From Virgibacillus sp. MSP4-1 (GTDB taxonomy: Bacteria > Bacillota > Bacilli > Bacillales > Alkalibacillaceae), in contig NZ_CP048021.1 in NCBI RefSeq assembly GCF_010092505.1, forward strand, positions 62,001 through 126,000: 64,000 nucleotides of DNA, given 5' to 3'. The position numbers were made by a program, and so were the translations under genes. Shown in pieces: positions 1 through 8,800 of the stretch. Each line of letters opens with the position of its first letter. Position 1 is the stretch's first letter. The notes below the pieces were generated by a model, which saw only the letters and a list, made by a program, of their open reading frames with translations, did not search any database and was not told the DNA's origin.

Positions 1-450
1 AATAATGCCGGAATTGGGAGCTATGGACCTTTTATGGATATACCGACCGAGACGTGGGAAAATCTGATGAATGTTAATGTCCTGGGAATGGTTCATGTGA
101 CAAAAGCGGTTCTGCCGGGCATGATTGATCAGAAACAAGGGGATATAATGAACATTTCTTCCATGTCGGGACTTAAGGGTACGAAAGGCTCGAGTGCGTA
201 TAGTGCCTCAAAATTTGCCGTCATCGGGATGAGTGAAGCGTTAATGCAGGAGGTCCGTCCGCATAACATCCGGGTAAGCGTCTTTACCCCAAGCCTTGTA
301 GAAACCGATCTTACCAGAGGAGATGGAGAAAGAAATCCGGAAAAATTCACACAGCCTGAGGATTTGGCTGAATATATGACCAGCATTCTGAAGCTTGAGC
401 AAAGATCGTTTATCAAAACATCTGCTATATGGGCGACAAATCCTTTTTAA
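1..450 (+). CDS. SDR-family oxidoreductase, 3' part only
   Basis: The gene enters the window already open: the frame runs from base 1 and encodes 149 residues to the TAA at 448-450. The visible part has the classical short-chain dehydrogenase marks: an NNAG motif at the very start, a conserved Asn in the NVLG segment, a catalytic Ser in ISSMSG and the YSASK catalytic Tyr-Lys pair followed by a helix. The family (FabG-like 3-oxoacyl reductases and relatives) uses NAD(P)H to interconvert carbonyl and alcohol groups in the cytoplasm. The Rossmann glycine-rich loop lies upstream of the window. The substrate cannot be told. A bidirectional hairpin terminator follows. Confidence 0.9.
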   Translation, partial: NNAGIGSYGPFMDIPTETWENLMNVNVLGMVHVTKAVLPGMIDQKQGDIMNISSMSGLKGTKGSSAYSASKFAVIGMSEALMQEVRPHNIRVSVFTPSLVETDLTRGDGERNPEKFTQPEDLAEYMTSILKLEQRSFIKTSAIWATNPF

Positions 451-471
451 CAATAAAAAAACTTTTAACAA

Positions 472-506
472 GCCCCTGAGTTCAGAGGAAACTCAGGGGC
501 TCGTTT
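472..506. terminator. Bidirectional hairpin terminator
   Basis: An 11-bp perfect stem (472-482 with 490-500) lies between two convergent genes. T-rich sequence follows on the plus side, and an A-run upstream gives a T-run for the minus strand, so it can serve both. Confidence 0.8.
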
Positions 507-573
507 ATATACCTGTATCTTCACCATGATTTGGTAAAATTTAATGGCGGATTAATGGTTACGAAAAGATGAA

Positions 574-1209
574 CTATTCATTCCAGACTTTTTCAAGTGC
601 TTTTTCAAAGGTCTCCAGGGGTTGTGCACCTGAGAGGGAATACTTCTGATTGATGACAAAAAACGGTACTCCATTGGCTCCGATTTGACGGGCCATTTGT
701 TCATCCGCTCTAACATCATCGGCATAGGCCGTTTCGTCATTCAGTACTTCTAAGGTCTTTTCCCGATCCATCCCCGTTTTTTCAGCGATATCTGCAATGG
801 TGTCGATATCCCCTACATTTTTATTTTCTGTAAAATAACTGTACAGAAGGCTTTCCGTGAGTTCTTTCTCTTTGCCCTGTGTCTGGGCATATTTAGCCAG
901 ACGATGAGCATCAAAAGTATTCGTCGGCCTCATATTGTCATAGTTATATTCGAGCCCGATATCAGCGGCCTGTTCAATAATTCCCTTGTTCATTTCCTTG
1001 ACCTGCTCAATGCTGGAACCAAATTTTGCGGCCAGGGATTCGTAAATACTTTCATCGGTATAGGCTGGTGCATTTGGATCGAGTTCAAAGCTTTTAAACT
1101 CCACTTCCACTTCATCTTTATGCGGGAATTGCTCCAGTGCCAATTCCAGACGTCTTTTGCCGATATAGCAAAATGGGCAGACAAAATCAGACCATACTTC
1201 AATTTTCAT
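574..1209 (-). CDS. DsbA/FrnE-family thiol oxidoreductase
   Basis: A 211-residue cytoplasmic protein of the DsbA superfamily, FrnE-like branch (similar to YwbO). It begins with a thioredoxin strand followed by the CPFC active site (C11 and C14), has the long alpha-helical insert typical of this family in the middle, and returns to a thioredoxin fold with the cis-proline segment NGVPFF. These proteins act as disulfide or glutathione-type oxidoreductases or isomerases; the true substrate is unknown. The ATG at 1207-1209 was chosen because GAGGTG lies six bases upstream; an in-frame ATG 18 bases further up has no such site. No signal peptide. It is convergent with the SDR gene. Confidence 0.9.
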   Translation of the reverse strand: MKIEVWSDFVCPFCYIGKRRLELALEQFPHKDEVEVEFKSFELDPNAPAYTDESIYESLAAKFGSSIEQVKEMNKGIIEQAADIGLEYNYDNMRPTNTFDAHRLAKYAQTQGKEKELTESLLYSYFTENKNVGDIDTIADIAEKTGMDREKTLEVLNDETAYADDVRADEQMARQIGANGVPFFVINQKYSLSGAQPLETFEKALEKVWNE

Positions 1210-1393
1210 GGCTAACACCTCAATCATTTGTTTTGTCCCATTGTAGCATAGGGAAGATATGCTCTAAAAAGACTTGCCTGGATTCCTGATTCCTGTTCTT
1301 CTGATAGTCTACAAAGATTATCCATAAAGAATATTTTGTAAGCCATTGGACATTTTATAATAGAGTCCAATTTTAAAAGTTAAGGTGAATTCC

Positions 1394-1873
1394 ATGCTAT
1401 CCAAAAGACATTTATTATTTAATATCGCTATTATCGTCTTGCCCTGGCAATCCCTGATATTTTTGGGACGGCGTAACGTGAAGCGGTTCTTTATTTCGGG
1501 AATGGTCATTGTCATCATTGAACTTATTAATCATAAAGTCGGACAGAAACGAAATTGGTGGGCTTTTTATGACAGGAAAAAATCATTTATGACAAATGAA
1601 CTTCCTTTTAGTATTGGTCCCTATATGCCGATTGCTATGTGGATATTAAGATTTTCGTTCGGGAACTTTAAAAAGTTTTTACTGACAAATGCAGTATCTG
1701 ACGGCACTTTTGCTTACATAGGTATGAAACTGCTTCAGAAAATCAAGATTATCAGGCTAAACCGACTGAATCAACTCCAGTTCTTTGTTTATCTCTATTA
1801 TAAAGCGTTTATTCTTTATGGGGTTCAATATTTGGTGGAGAACAGGAGGGGAAAGAGTAAAGCTGATACATAA
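1394..1873 (+). CDS. Hypothetical membrane protein
   Basis: A 159-residue protein with about three hydrophobic segments, near residues 7-25, 34-50 and 75-95, separated by very basic loops. The C-terminal third is rich in Lys, Arg and Phe. I do not recognise the family. The start is the ATG preceded by AAGGTG at six bases; a GTG nine bases upstream lies inside that ribosome binding site. It stands alone between divergent DsbA and the RibF-like gene. Only a weak hairpin (near 2014-2037) lies downstream. The function cannot be inferred from sequence or context. Confidence 0.6.
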   Translation: MLSKRHLLFNIAIIVLPWQSLIFLGRRNVKRFFISGMVIVIIELINHKVGQKRNWWAFYDRKKSFMTNELPFSIGPYMPIAMWILRFSFGNFKKFLLTNAVSDGTFAYIGMKLLQKIKIIRLNRLNQLQFFVYLYYKAFILYGVQYLVENRRGKSKADT

Positions 1874-2013
1874 CTTTATGAGGGGCATCTATTCAACGGT
1901 ATTTCCGAGTTGTTCTGTCCTTTAATCCGTCTTTCTAAAAGAGTCGTTTTCCACCAGAAATGATCATAAAATAAACGATTTGGAACAGTTTGCCCTTAAT
2001 CGTAAGGATTCTG

Positions 2014-2038
2014 AAACTGTAAGAAGCAGTTTTTTTGC
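2014..2038 (+). terminator. Possible weak terminator
   Basis: A 6-bp stem (AAACTG with CAGTTT) is followed directly by a T-run. It is about 140 bases downstream of the membrane-protein gene and upstream of the RibF-like gene. Confidence 0.35.
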
Positions 2039-2137
2039 TTATAATGGGCTTTAAAGATAGAATTTCCATAACTTCTTTCTTGGCATTGTACCCCACATAA
2101 TGGTACTGTATGAACGTAACCAAAGGAGAGAAAGTGA

Positions 2138-3073
2138 ATGGAAATAATAAATGTAAATGAAAAACAGCACGTGGAAGCCCCTCCGCTAACACTGGCGATC
2201 GGCAATTTTGATGGTGTACATAAGGGGCATCAGGTAATTCTTCAAAAAGCAAGAGAACAGAGGAAGGACGGAGAAACCTTAGCTGTAATGGGTTTTGCAG
2301 ATCACCCGCTTAGGGTGTTAAAAAATGATCAGGAATTTGATAAGAAAATTACCCCGGAACAGGAGAAGCTTCATTTGCTTGAACGATTTGGGGTAGAAAG
2401 ATATTATCGTTTAAAAATAATGAAGGATGACATTAAAACAACCTTTTGGGAATTTGTTTTTAAGCAATTATCAAAGCTAAAGGTTAATCGAATTGTCATA
2501 GGTGAGGATACTGATTATGACGAGGCCTCCCATACAGAGTTCCTGAACGTTTGCGATCGGCAGGGAATTGAAGTAACTGTGGTCCCAAAAGTGAAGGTGA
2601 ATGGGACAAACATCAGCAGCAGGACAATTCGGGATTATATTAAAGAAGGACTGATGGATCCTGTTCATGCCTTGCTGGGACGTCCATTCAAGGTAACAGG
2701 TACGGTCGTTCATGGGGAAAAAATGGGTCGGAAACTTGGCTTTCCTACTCTGAATCTTGGTGAGGTCGATTCTTATGTTGTTCCAAAGCCCGGTGTTTAT
2801 TTGGGGATTGTCGGGATTCATAAAAATGGGGTTATTTCGGAGTACTGGAATACACTCATAAGCGCGGGATATCGACCTGCTGTAAATGGACAGAGATATC
2901 TGATTGAAGCCCACCTGCTCAATTTCTCCGGAGATCTATACGGCAAAACTGTCTCCGTTTCATTTTTACGTTTCATGAGAGAAGAATTAAATTTTGATAA
3001 CCTGGATGCCCTGGTAGAGCAAATGGAGCAGGACAAGATAGAAGGACAAAATTTGATGGGTTCTTCTTCTTAA
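2138..3073 (+). CDS. ribF: Bifunctional riboflavin kinase / FMN adenylyltransferase (RibF family)
   Basis: A 311-residue protein matching the usual RibF length. The N-terminal nucleotidyltransferase half carries GNFDGVHKGH (residues 22-31), which holds the HxGH-type motif, and the SSRTIR motif near residue 165. The C-terminal flavokinase half carries a GRKLGFPTLN segment near residue 197. The enzyme phosphorylates riboflavin to FMN and adenylates FMN to FAD in the cytoplasm. In Bacillus the housekeeping copy usually lies next to truB, rpsO and pnp. Here it is alone, so it may be a second copy or RibR-like. No FMN riboswitch pattern is visible upstream. AAAGGAG lies at a good distance from the ATG. 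Confidence 0.85.
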   Translation: MEIINVNEKQHVEAPPLTLAIGNFDGVHKGHQVILQKAREQRKDGETLAVMGFADHPLRVLKNDQEFDKKITPEQEKLHLLERFGVERYYRLKIMKDDIKTTFWEFVFKQLSKLKVNRIVIGEDTDYDEASHTEFLNVCDRQGIEVTVVPKVKVNGTNISSRTIRDYIKEGLMDPVHALLGRPFKVTGTVVHGEKMGRKLGFPTLNLGEVDSYVVPKPGVYLGIVGIHKNGVISEYWNTLISAGYRPAVNGQRYLIEAHLLNFSGDLYGKTVSVSFLRFMREELNFDNLDALVEQMEQDKIEGQNLMGSSS

Positions 3074-3104
3074 GGTGCCTGTCACCACCCGAATTTTGTC
3101 GAAT
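3074..3104 (-). repeat. REP-like palindromic repeat, copy 1
   Basis: Read on the minus strand: ATTCGACAAAATTC, then GGGTGGTGACAGGCACC. The same unit occurs at 3565-3600 and 3932-3967 on the plus strand. The GGTG...CACC core is an imperfect palindrome. Confidence 0.75.
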
Positions 3105-3113
3105 ACTGATGAT

Positions 3114-3167
3114 AAAAAAGACAGGTTCATAATCCCGGCTGTGTGCGGGATTGTGAACCTGTCTTTT
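3114..3167. terminator. Long bidirectional terminator hairpin
   Basis: An approximately 22-bp stem centred near 3142, with A-run before and T-run after, separates the RibF gene from the convergent small membrane gene. The stop codon of the minus-strand gene (3127-3129) lies inside the hairpin arm. Confidence 0.85.
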
Positions 3168-3363
3168 CCCATTGTGCTCCTGTTTCATTTGATTCCATTT
3201 CCAGCTTGTACTCATCTGATTGAAAGTACCTGTCATCAAATTGACTCAAGAGCAGCAGTAAGCCAAATATTAATGTGAATGCGAGAGCAAACAGCGAAAT
3301 AGTTCCGCCTACTACGGCGAACAGGATTTTTTTCCAGCCGAGATTATTGATCTTTTCAATCAT
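3127..3363 (-). CDS. Small hypothetical membrane protein
   Basis: A 78-residue protein with one strongly hydrophobic stretch at roughly residues 13-40, a short basic N-terminus and a polar acidic C-terminus. The ATG at 3361-3363 has AGGAG eight bases upstream; a GTG three codons earlier overlaps that site and is less likely. The last residues are encoded by one arm of the terminator hairpin, so the C-terminus may not be conserved. I do not recognise the family. It is supported by the good ribosome binding site and the membrane segment, not by homology. Confidence 0.55.
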   Translation of the reverse strand: MIEKINNLGWKKILFAVVGGTISLFALAFTLIFGLLLLLSQFDDRYFQSDEYKLEMESNETGAQWEKTGSQSRTQPGL

Positions 3364-3564
3364 TTCCCACACTCCTGTTAGCGCGACACGTTATTCTCCT
3401 TAATATTATAACAAGATTCAGATTAAATCGACTAAATATGGAAATTGTATAGTTTGGAAGTGAAGGACAGGCATCATTTACCCGGATCATTGGAAATCAT
3501 TCAGGCATGGATCTCCACTCTTAGTAATAACCAGCGCTGTTCTTGTACAGAATAAATATGAGAT

Positions 3565-3610
3565 TATTCGACAAAAAACGGGTGGTGCCAGGCACCACAC
3601 CAAAGGCACC
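3565..3610 (+). repeat. REP-like palindromic repeat, copy 2 (with partial duplicate)
   Basis: ATTCGACAAAAAACGGGTGG is followed by TGCCAGGCACCAC, and then by a partial second GGCACCACACC. It lies directly upstream of the small gene at 3633. Confidence 0.75.
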
Positions 3611-3632
3611 ACACCAAGGAGGAGAATATAGA

Positions 3633-3926
3633 ATGCCTATTCAAAATGACCATGAGATACAGCAGCTGCATGAAAGATCCGAGGAATTGGAACATGCTGC
3701 TCGTCAGGCAATGAATGATGCTGATCCAGAAGCTATGAAACAAATACAAAAACAGCTTCAGAATGTTCAGAACAAGATTCAGGAAGCACGCGGGAGGGCG
3801 ATTAACGGTAATGGAGGTTCTGGTGAGCCGTTATTTGATGCACAAATGCGTGTGGAGGAAAGTCAGCATCAAATGGAAAGAGCCATCAACAACATTAATG
3901 CTCAGCAGAACGACGTACAACCATAA
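3633..3926 (+). CDS. Small hypothetical coiled-coil protein
   Basis: A 97-residue hydrophilic protein, rich in Gln, Glu and Asn, with two helical segments (about residues 5-50 and 65-90) whose heptad-like spacing suggests coiled coil, separated by a glycine-rich turn (NGNGGSG). There is no signal peptide or Cys. AAGGAGGAG sits just upstream of the ATG. An in-frame upstream ATG (3543) would read through the repeat and is rejected. The gene is bracketed closely by two copies of the same REP-like repeat in the same orientation. I do not recognise the family. Confidence 0.65.
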   Translation: MPIQNDHEIQQLHERSEELEHAARQAMNDADPEAMKQIQKQLQNVQNKIQEARGRAINGNGGSGEPLFDAQMRVEESQHQMERAINNINAQQNDVQP

Positions 3927-3931
3927 AGAAA

Positions 3932-3967
3932 ATTCGACAACATTCGGGTGGTGACAGGCACCACCCC
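3932..3967 (+). repeat. REP-like palindromic repeat, copy 3
   Basis: ATTCGACAACATTCGGGTGG is followed by TGACAGGCACCACC. It begins six bases after the stop of the coiled-coil gene and has the same orientation as copy 2. Confidence 0.75.
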
Positions 3968-4031
3968 TTTATTGAAAAACGATAAATAATGTATTAAAAT
4001 ATACCTGACCATAAATGAGTGAGGTGCTTTT

Positions 4032-4523
4032 ATGAAACGTGGTTCAACTCTCTTTTTAAAAATAGCTGTCATCCTTATTGGAATGCCGGTTCTTGCTTTG
4101 TGCATATGGTTGCTTCCACAAATAGCAGCTGAAGCTTTTGAACAGGCAGCAAAGGGTGCAGAACTTGGCTATATTGTTATTACTATACTGACTATTATGT
4201 ATCTATCGGCTATACCGTTCTATTTTGCACTTTATCAGGCTTTTAATCTTTTAAACTATATTGACCGGAACCAGGCCTTTTCAGATTTATCAGTAAGGGC
4301 ATTGAAAAATATTAAATACTGCGCCGTTATCATCAGTGGTCTGTATGTGGTTGCCCTCCCATTCATCTATATTATAGCGGAGTGGGATGATGCGCCGGGT
4401 CTTATCTTAATCGGACTGGTTATTGCTGGTGCTTCCATTGTTATTGCAGTCTTTGCTGCGGTTCTCCAGAAACTTCTTCAAGAGGCCATTCGTATAAAAT
4501 CCGAGAATGATTTAACGGTCTGA
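4032..4523 (+). CDS. DUF2975 membrane protein (YoaS-like)
   Basis: A 163-residue integral membrane protein with four hydrophobic segments (about residues 8-30, 47-72, 95-115 and 122-146), matching the DUF2975 pattern. In Bacillus relatives (yoaS-yozG) such a protein is paired with a small Cro/CI-type regulator, and exactly that arrangement is seen here: the regulator gene begins 10 bases after this stop. The membrane protein may sense a signal or sequester the regulator. That is inference, because the family function is unknown. Confidence 0.8.
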   Translation: MKRGSTLFLKIAVILIGMPVLALCIWLLPQIAAEAFEQAAKGAELGYIVITILTIMYLSAIPFYFALYQAFNLLNYIDRNQAFSDLSVRALKNIKYCAVIISGLYVVALPFIYIIAEWDDAPGLILIGLVIAGASIVIAVFAAVLQKLLQEAIRIKSENDLTV

Positions 4524-4533
4524 GGTGAATAAA

Positions 4534-4749
4534 ATGGCAATTATCATTAATATTGACGTAATGCTTGCGAAACGAAAAATGAGTGTAACAGAACTTTCGG
4601 AAAGAGTTGGAATCACGATGGCAAACCTTTCTATACTAAAAAACGGGAAGGCAAAAGCAATCAGGCTCTCAACATTAGATTCTATCTGTAAAGCCTTAGA
4701 TTGCCAGCCCGGAGATCTCTTAGAATACAGAGAAGAAGAAAAAGATTAG
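4534..4749 (+). CDS. XRE-family transcriptional regulator (YozG-like)
   Basis: A 71-residue protein that is almost entirely one Cro/CI helix-turn-helix: the recognition region runs from about residue 18 (VTELSERVGITMANLSILKN), followed by LDSICKALDCQPGDLL, a typical family ending. The ATG at 4534 has GAGGTG six bases upstream, overlapping the stop of the DUF2975 gene, so the two are translationally close. It probably binds DNA as a dimer and regulates its own operon. A hairpin terminator follows. Confidence 0.9.
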   Translation: MAIIINIDVMLAKRKMSVTELSERVGITMANLSILKNGKAKAIRLSTLDSICKALDCQPGDLLEYREEEKD

Positions 4750-4767
4750 TATAGATAATTAAACAAG

Positions 4768-4804
4768 GAACTATTCTCTTAATAGAGGAGAATAGTTCTT
4801 TTTA
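4768..4804 (+). terminator. Rho-independent terminator
   Basis: An 11-bp perfect stem (GAACTATTCTC with its complement), loop of nine, followed by TTTTTA. It ends the DUF2975-XRE operon. Confidence 0.9.
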
Positions 4805-4884
4805 TCACGTATTAACTACCCTAATAAACTCCACTCAATTCTTGAGAGGTAACCAACAGGATTATGTGGGGGATAAACCGCCAG

Positions 4885-4955
4885 TAAATCCCTGATAAGT
4901 TCAACTAACCATCCTTGGGGGTGGAGAGCCCCCAAGGATGGAAGTTTCCCTTTAT
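4885..4955 (+). repeat. Dispersed hairpin element, copy A
   Basis: The flank CTGATAAGTTCAACTAACC runs into a 13-bp perfect stem (4909-4921 with 4929-4941) and then AAGTTTCCCTTTAT. The flanks recur at 50141-50211 around a stem of different sequence but the same position. It looks like a small palindromic mobile element or structured RNA; no coding sequence lies inside. Confidence 0.75.
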
Positions 4956-4997
4956 TGAATATAAAGAAGTTAAAAGCTGTAAAGGAGAGAAAGTATA

Positions 4998-5483
4998 ATG
5001 AACTACGAAATTGTAACCTTACCAGCCTATAGGGCAATTGGTTTAAAGTGGGAAGGGACATTTTCTGAAATCGTGCCAAATTTGAAAAATACGATTTCTC
5101 TTATGAAAGGACGTGCAGGTGAGCTGGACCATAAGGTGAATCCTGATGTTCAGTTAGGTCTGTCCTATCATGTCATTGAAAATGGCTTTGTACATTACTC
5201 GGTTTTTGAGGTGAGTGAGGCACAGGAAGTTCCTGATGAGATGCTGGAAATAAGAATTCCTGAGTGGACATATATGAAGGCTGGTCATAAAAAAGGAGAG
5301 GACATTGCGCAGACGTACTCTGCATTACATCAATGGCTGTTTGACAGTGAATATAGGGCTTATAGAGAGCCAGGTGTCGATTACTATGATCCATATATGC
5401 CGATTAAACATGAATATTACCCCGCTGATCAGAATCCGGACGATCCTCATTTTGATATTTATATTCCGATTACAAAAAAATGA
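4998..5483 (+). CDS. GyrI-like small-molecule-binding domain protein
   Basis: A 161-residue stand-alone effector-binding domain of the GyrI/AraC-effector (SOUL-like) superfamily. The opening with YRAIGLKWEG, the middle with LGLSYHV, and the aromatic and acidic C-terminal part with DYYDPYMPIKHEYYP match stand-alone members such as YobU or YdeE. These domains bind hydrophobic or cationic small molecules and sometimes hydrolyse them. No DNA-binding domain is attached. AAAGGAGAG precedes the ATG at a good distance. The ligand is unknown. The hairpin element copy A lies just upstream. Confidence 0.8.
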   Translation: MNYEIVTLPAYRAIGLKWEGTFSEIVPNLKNTISLMKGRAGELDHKVNPDVQLGLSYHVIENGFVHYSVFEVSEAQEVPDEMLEIRIPEWTYMKAGHKKGEDIAQTYSALHQWLFDSEYRAYREPGVDYYDPYMPIKHEYYPADQNPDDPHFDIYIPITKK

Positions 5484-5800
5484 TTAGTCATACATAAATT
5501 TAATCAACAATGGGGTTTTCTTCATTTCCTATTGTTGGTTCGTTGAGCAGAGAATCGAATAGCCCCCCTGCATCCGCTCAATGTCAAATGGTTAACTTTG
5601 ACCTGATCCAAAATTCCTAAAATTTCCGCAAACGGAATGGATACCCCCATGAAAGAACATCAATTTTCCTGGGTAAATCGATTTGTTTTTGAAAGATTGA
5701 ATGAATTTAGAGGAATTTGTCCTTCCATTAAAAAACAATAACTGTGAACGCTAATTCAGGATTAACAAAAATTGATGTGAAAAAATGGGGGAGGAATTGA
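5484..5800. other. Gene-free stretch upstream of the GH97 gene
   Basis: No open frame with a ribosome binding site was seen. It holds a weak hairpin (CAACAAT with ATTGTTG, about 5504-5537) that may end the preceding gene, and two inverted copies of AAAATTGATGT (5657-5667 and 5768-5778) that could be an operator for the GH97 gene. Confidence 0.5.
5657..5778. promoter_or_regulatory. Inverted AAAATTGATGT pair before GH97 gene
   Basis: ACATCAATTTT at 5657-5667 and AAAATTGATGT at 5768-5778 form an inverted pair. The second copy is 23 bases before the GH97 start. A full palindrome of the same motif lies beyond the gene at 9073-9094. Operator function is inferred. Confidence 0.4.
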
Positions 5801-8800
5801 ATGCTAGTCCGAAAAACTATGAAGTATAAGCTCACTGTTTTATTTGCAATCCTTATCGCAATTTTCGTATACCAGCAGGAAAGCTTTGCATCTGGGAAGG
5901 AAAGTGTATCCGTTCAATCACCCGATGGAAGCGTAGAGGTAGACCTGAATCTATCAGAAAATGGAACGCCTCATTATAAGGTTACGTTTAATGGTGAGAC
6001 GATTGTGAAGCCTTCATCACTTGGCTTTAAATTTAAGAATCAGGAATCATTAGACAACCATTTAAAAATCGTAAAAACGAATATAAAGGAATTTAACAAC
6101 ACGTGGGAGCCGGTCTGGGGAGAAAAGTCAAAGATTAAAAACCATTACAAGCAACAGACTGTTTATTTAAAGGAAACGAAAGCACCTTATCGTAAAATGA
6201 ATCTGATTTTCCGAGTATATAATGATGGAATCGGCTTTCGCTATGTAATACCTGAACAGGAAAATGTAAATCCTGATCTGCAAATCACATCAGAGGGTAC
6301 TGAATTTCACTTTGCGAGTGATAACACGTCCTGGTGGATCCCAAATGATTGGGACAGCTATGAATATAACTATAATCAAACACCTTTAAGTGAAGTAGAG
6401 GAAGTGAGTACACCCTTTACAATGAAAACACCTCAAGGAATTCATCTATCCCTACACGAAGCAGCTCTAATTGATTATTCCGGCATGGCACTGAAAAAAG
6501 CGGAGGGTGAATCCACAAAGCTGGTAAGCCAACTGGCACCATGGCCGGACAGTAATGTAAAGGTTAAGAAGGATTCGCTTCCCGTTGAAACACCATGGAG
6601 AACCATCCAGATTGGAGAAGATGCCGGAGACCTCGTAGAATCCGATTTAATTTTAAATTTAAATGAACCGAATACTATTGATAACACTGAGTGGATTAAG
6701 CCCATGAAATATGTAGGGGTCTGGTGGGAAATGATCAGCGGTAAATCAACATGGGCATCAGGACCGGACCATGGAGCTACGACTGAAAATGCAAAACGTT
6801 ATATCGATTTTGCTTCAGAGTACTTAGACACTGAAAATCAAAATATCGGTTTACTCGTTGAAGGTTGGAATAAAGGATGGGATGGAAACTGGATGGAAAA
6901 CGGCGATCTATTCAGTTTTACGGAATCCTACCCTGATTATGATCTGGAGGAGGTTGTTCAGTACGCCCAGGAACGTGGAGTATCTTATATTATGCATAAT
7001 GAAACTTCCGGAGATATATTAAACTATGAAAGTCAAATGGACGAAGCTTATGATTATTACCAAGAGCTTGGAATTCATGCCATTAAAAGTGGGTATGTAG
7101 CTGATTACGGCATTCATAATCCAGCTGGACAGCACCATCACGGTCAATATATGGTGAATCATTATTTAGACACTATCAAAAAAGCAGCTGAACACGAAAT
7201 TATGATCAATTCCCATGAACCAATCAAAGGAACAGGCCTGTACCGTACCTATCCGAACTGGGTAAGTCGTGAAGGGGTCAGCGGGATGGAATATAGTGCG
7301 TTTAGTGATGATACCAACCCTCCGGAACATGAAACGATTTTACCCTTTACGAGAATGATGTCAGGACCAGTAGACTATACACCGGGCATTTTCGATGTGA
7401 ATATCTCACACGCCGATACACGTGTACACTCTACTCGTGCAAAGCAATTAGCTCTTTATGTCATTCTTACAAGTGGAACACAGATGGCTGCAGACTTCCC
7501 GGAAAATTATAAGGATGAAAATGGAGAGATTTTACCTGAATTTAAATTTATTCGGGATGTGCCCGTTACCTGGGACGACATTATGGTTCCACATGCCGAA
7601 ATTGGCGAATATACCTCGATTGTCCGCCGTAGTGGAGAAGAATGGTATATTGGCAGTGTAACGGATGAAAAGGATAGAGATTTGGAAATTGAATTGGACT
7701 TTTTAGAAAAAGGGACAAAATATGTAGCAGAAATTTATTCAGATGGTCAGGATGCCAACCTAGATACCAACCCAACCTCTGTATCGATGAAAAAGGTCAT
7801 TGTTAAGGAAAATGATACTTTAATCGCATCGCTTGAAGGAGGCGGTGGACAGGCAGTACGCCTTTATCCAGCCTCAAAGGAAGATATTGCTAAGCTGCCG
7901 AATTATAAAGAAGGGAAAGTGAAGGCTTCTTACGTTGACATACCAAAGTCCATCCAGTCCAATGATGAGCTGGCCGTTAAAGTTAATGTTGAAAACAGAG
8001 GCAGTGTAATAAGCGGAAAAACTCTGAACCTTCAAGTCGAGGGGGAAACGGTAGCTGATAAGCATGTGCGAGTGGCCCCGGGAGAAAAGAAGGAAGTTCT
8101 CTTAACCTATAATAAGTTATTTGATCCCCGTACTTATCGTATTCACGTAAGCGATCTTCCTGCTAAAAAGATCATTGTAAAAGAAAAGGAGCCAACATTT
8201 GACTATAGTAATTTGGAAGCTTCTGTTGAACAAGGGAAGATCCATGCTACAGCGAGTGTGACGAACTACGGAAGCTATGCCGGAGAAGTTGAGGTTCCGT
8301 TAACCATTGATGGAGAGGTAGTGGATACGAAACAGATTGAGGTATCTGCAGAAGCTGGGGGAGCGACCGAGGAGATCGGTTTCACCTATGATCCGGAAGC
8401 AGAGACTGGCCTGTATAAGGTCTCGGTAGGTGATTTGAAACCAAAAGCAGTTGCTCTTCCACAGATAGAACTCATTGGGGAATGGCTGTTCAAACAGGGA
8501 GATGATATGGCCTGGAAAGAGCCCGACCTGGATGAAAGCAGCTGGCAGACTGTTCAATTGCCTTCAAAATGGGAGGATCATTCCAATTATTATGAAGACT
8601 ATGTTTATGGATGGTATAGAAAATCCATTTATATACCGGAAGAGTGGGAAGGATACTCATTAAAAATGAAACTCGGCCGAATCGATGATGTCGATGCTAC
8701 GTACTTCAATGGAGAAAAAATAGGCCAATCCGGAACCTTCCCTACCGGAGAGGGTGAAGAAGGAATGATTTCTGCGTGGGATTGGGACCGTGAATATGTC

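Noticed and set aside
1874-2137. FMN riboswitch before the RibF-like gene
   Set aside because: None of the conserved RFN landmarks could be found; only an AT-rich leader and a weak hairpin are present.
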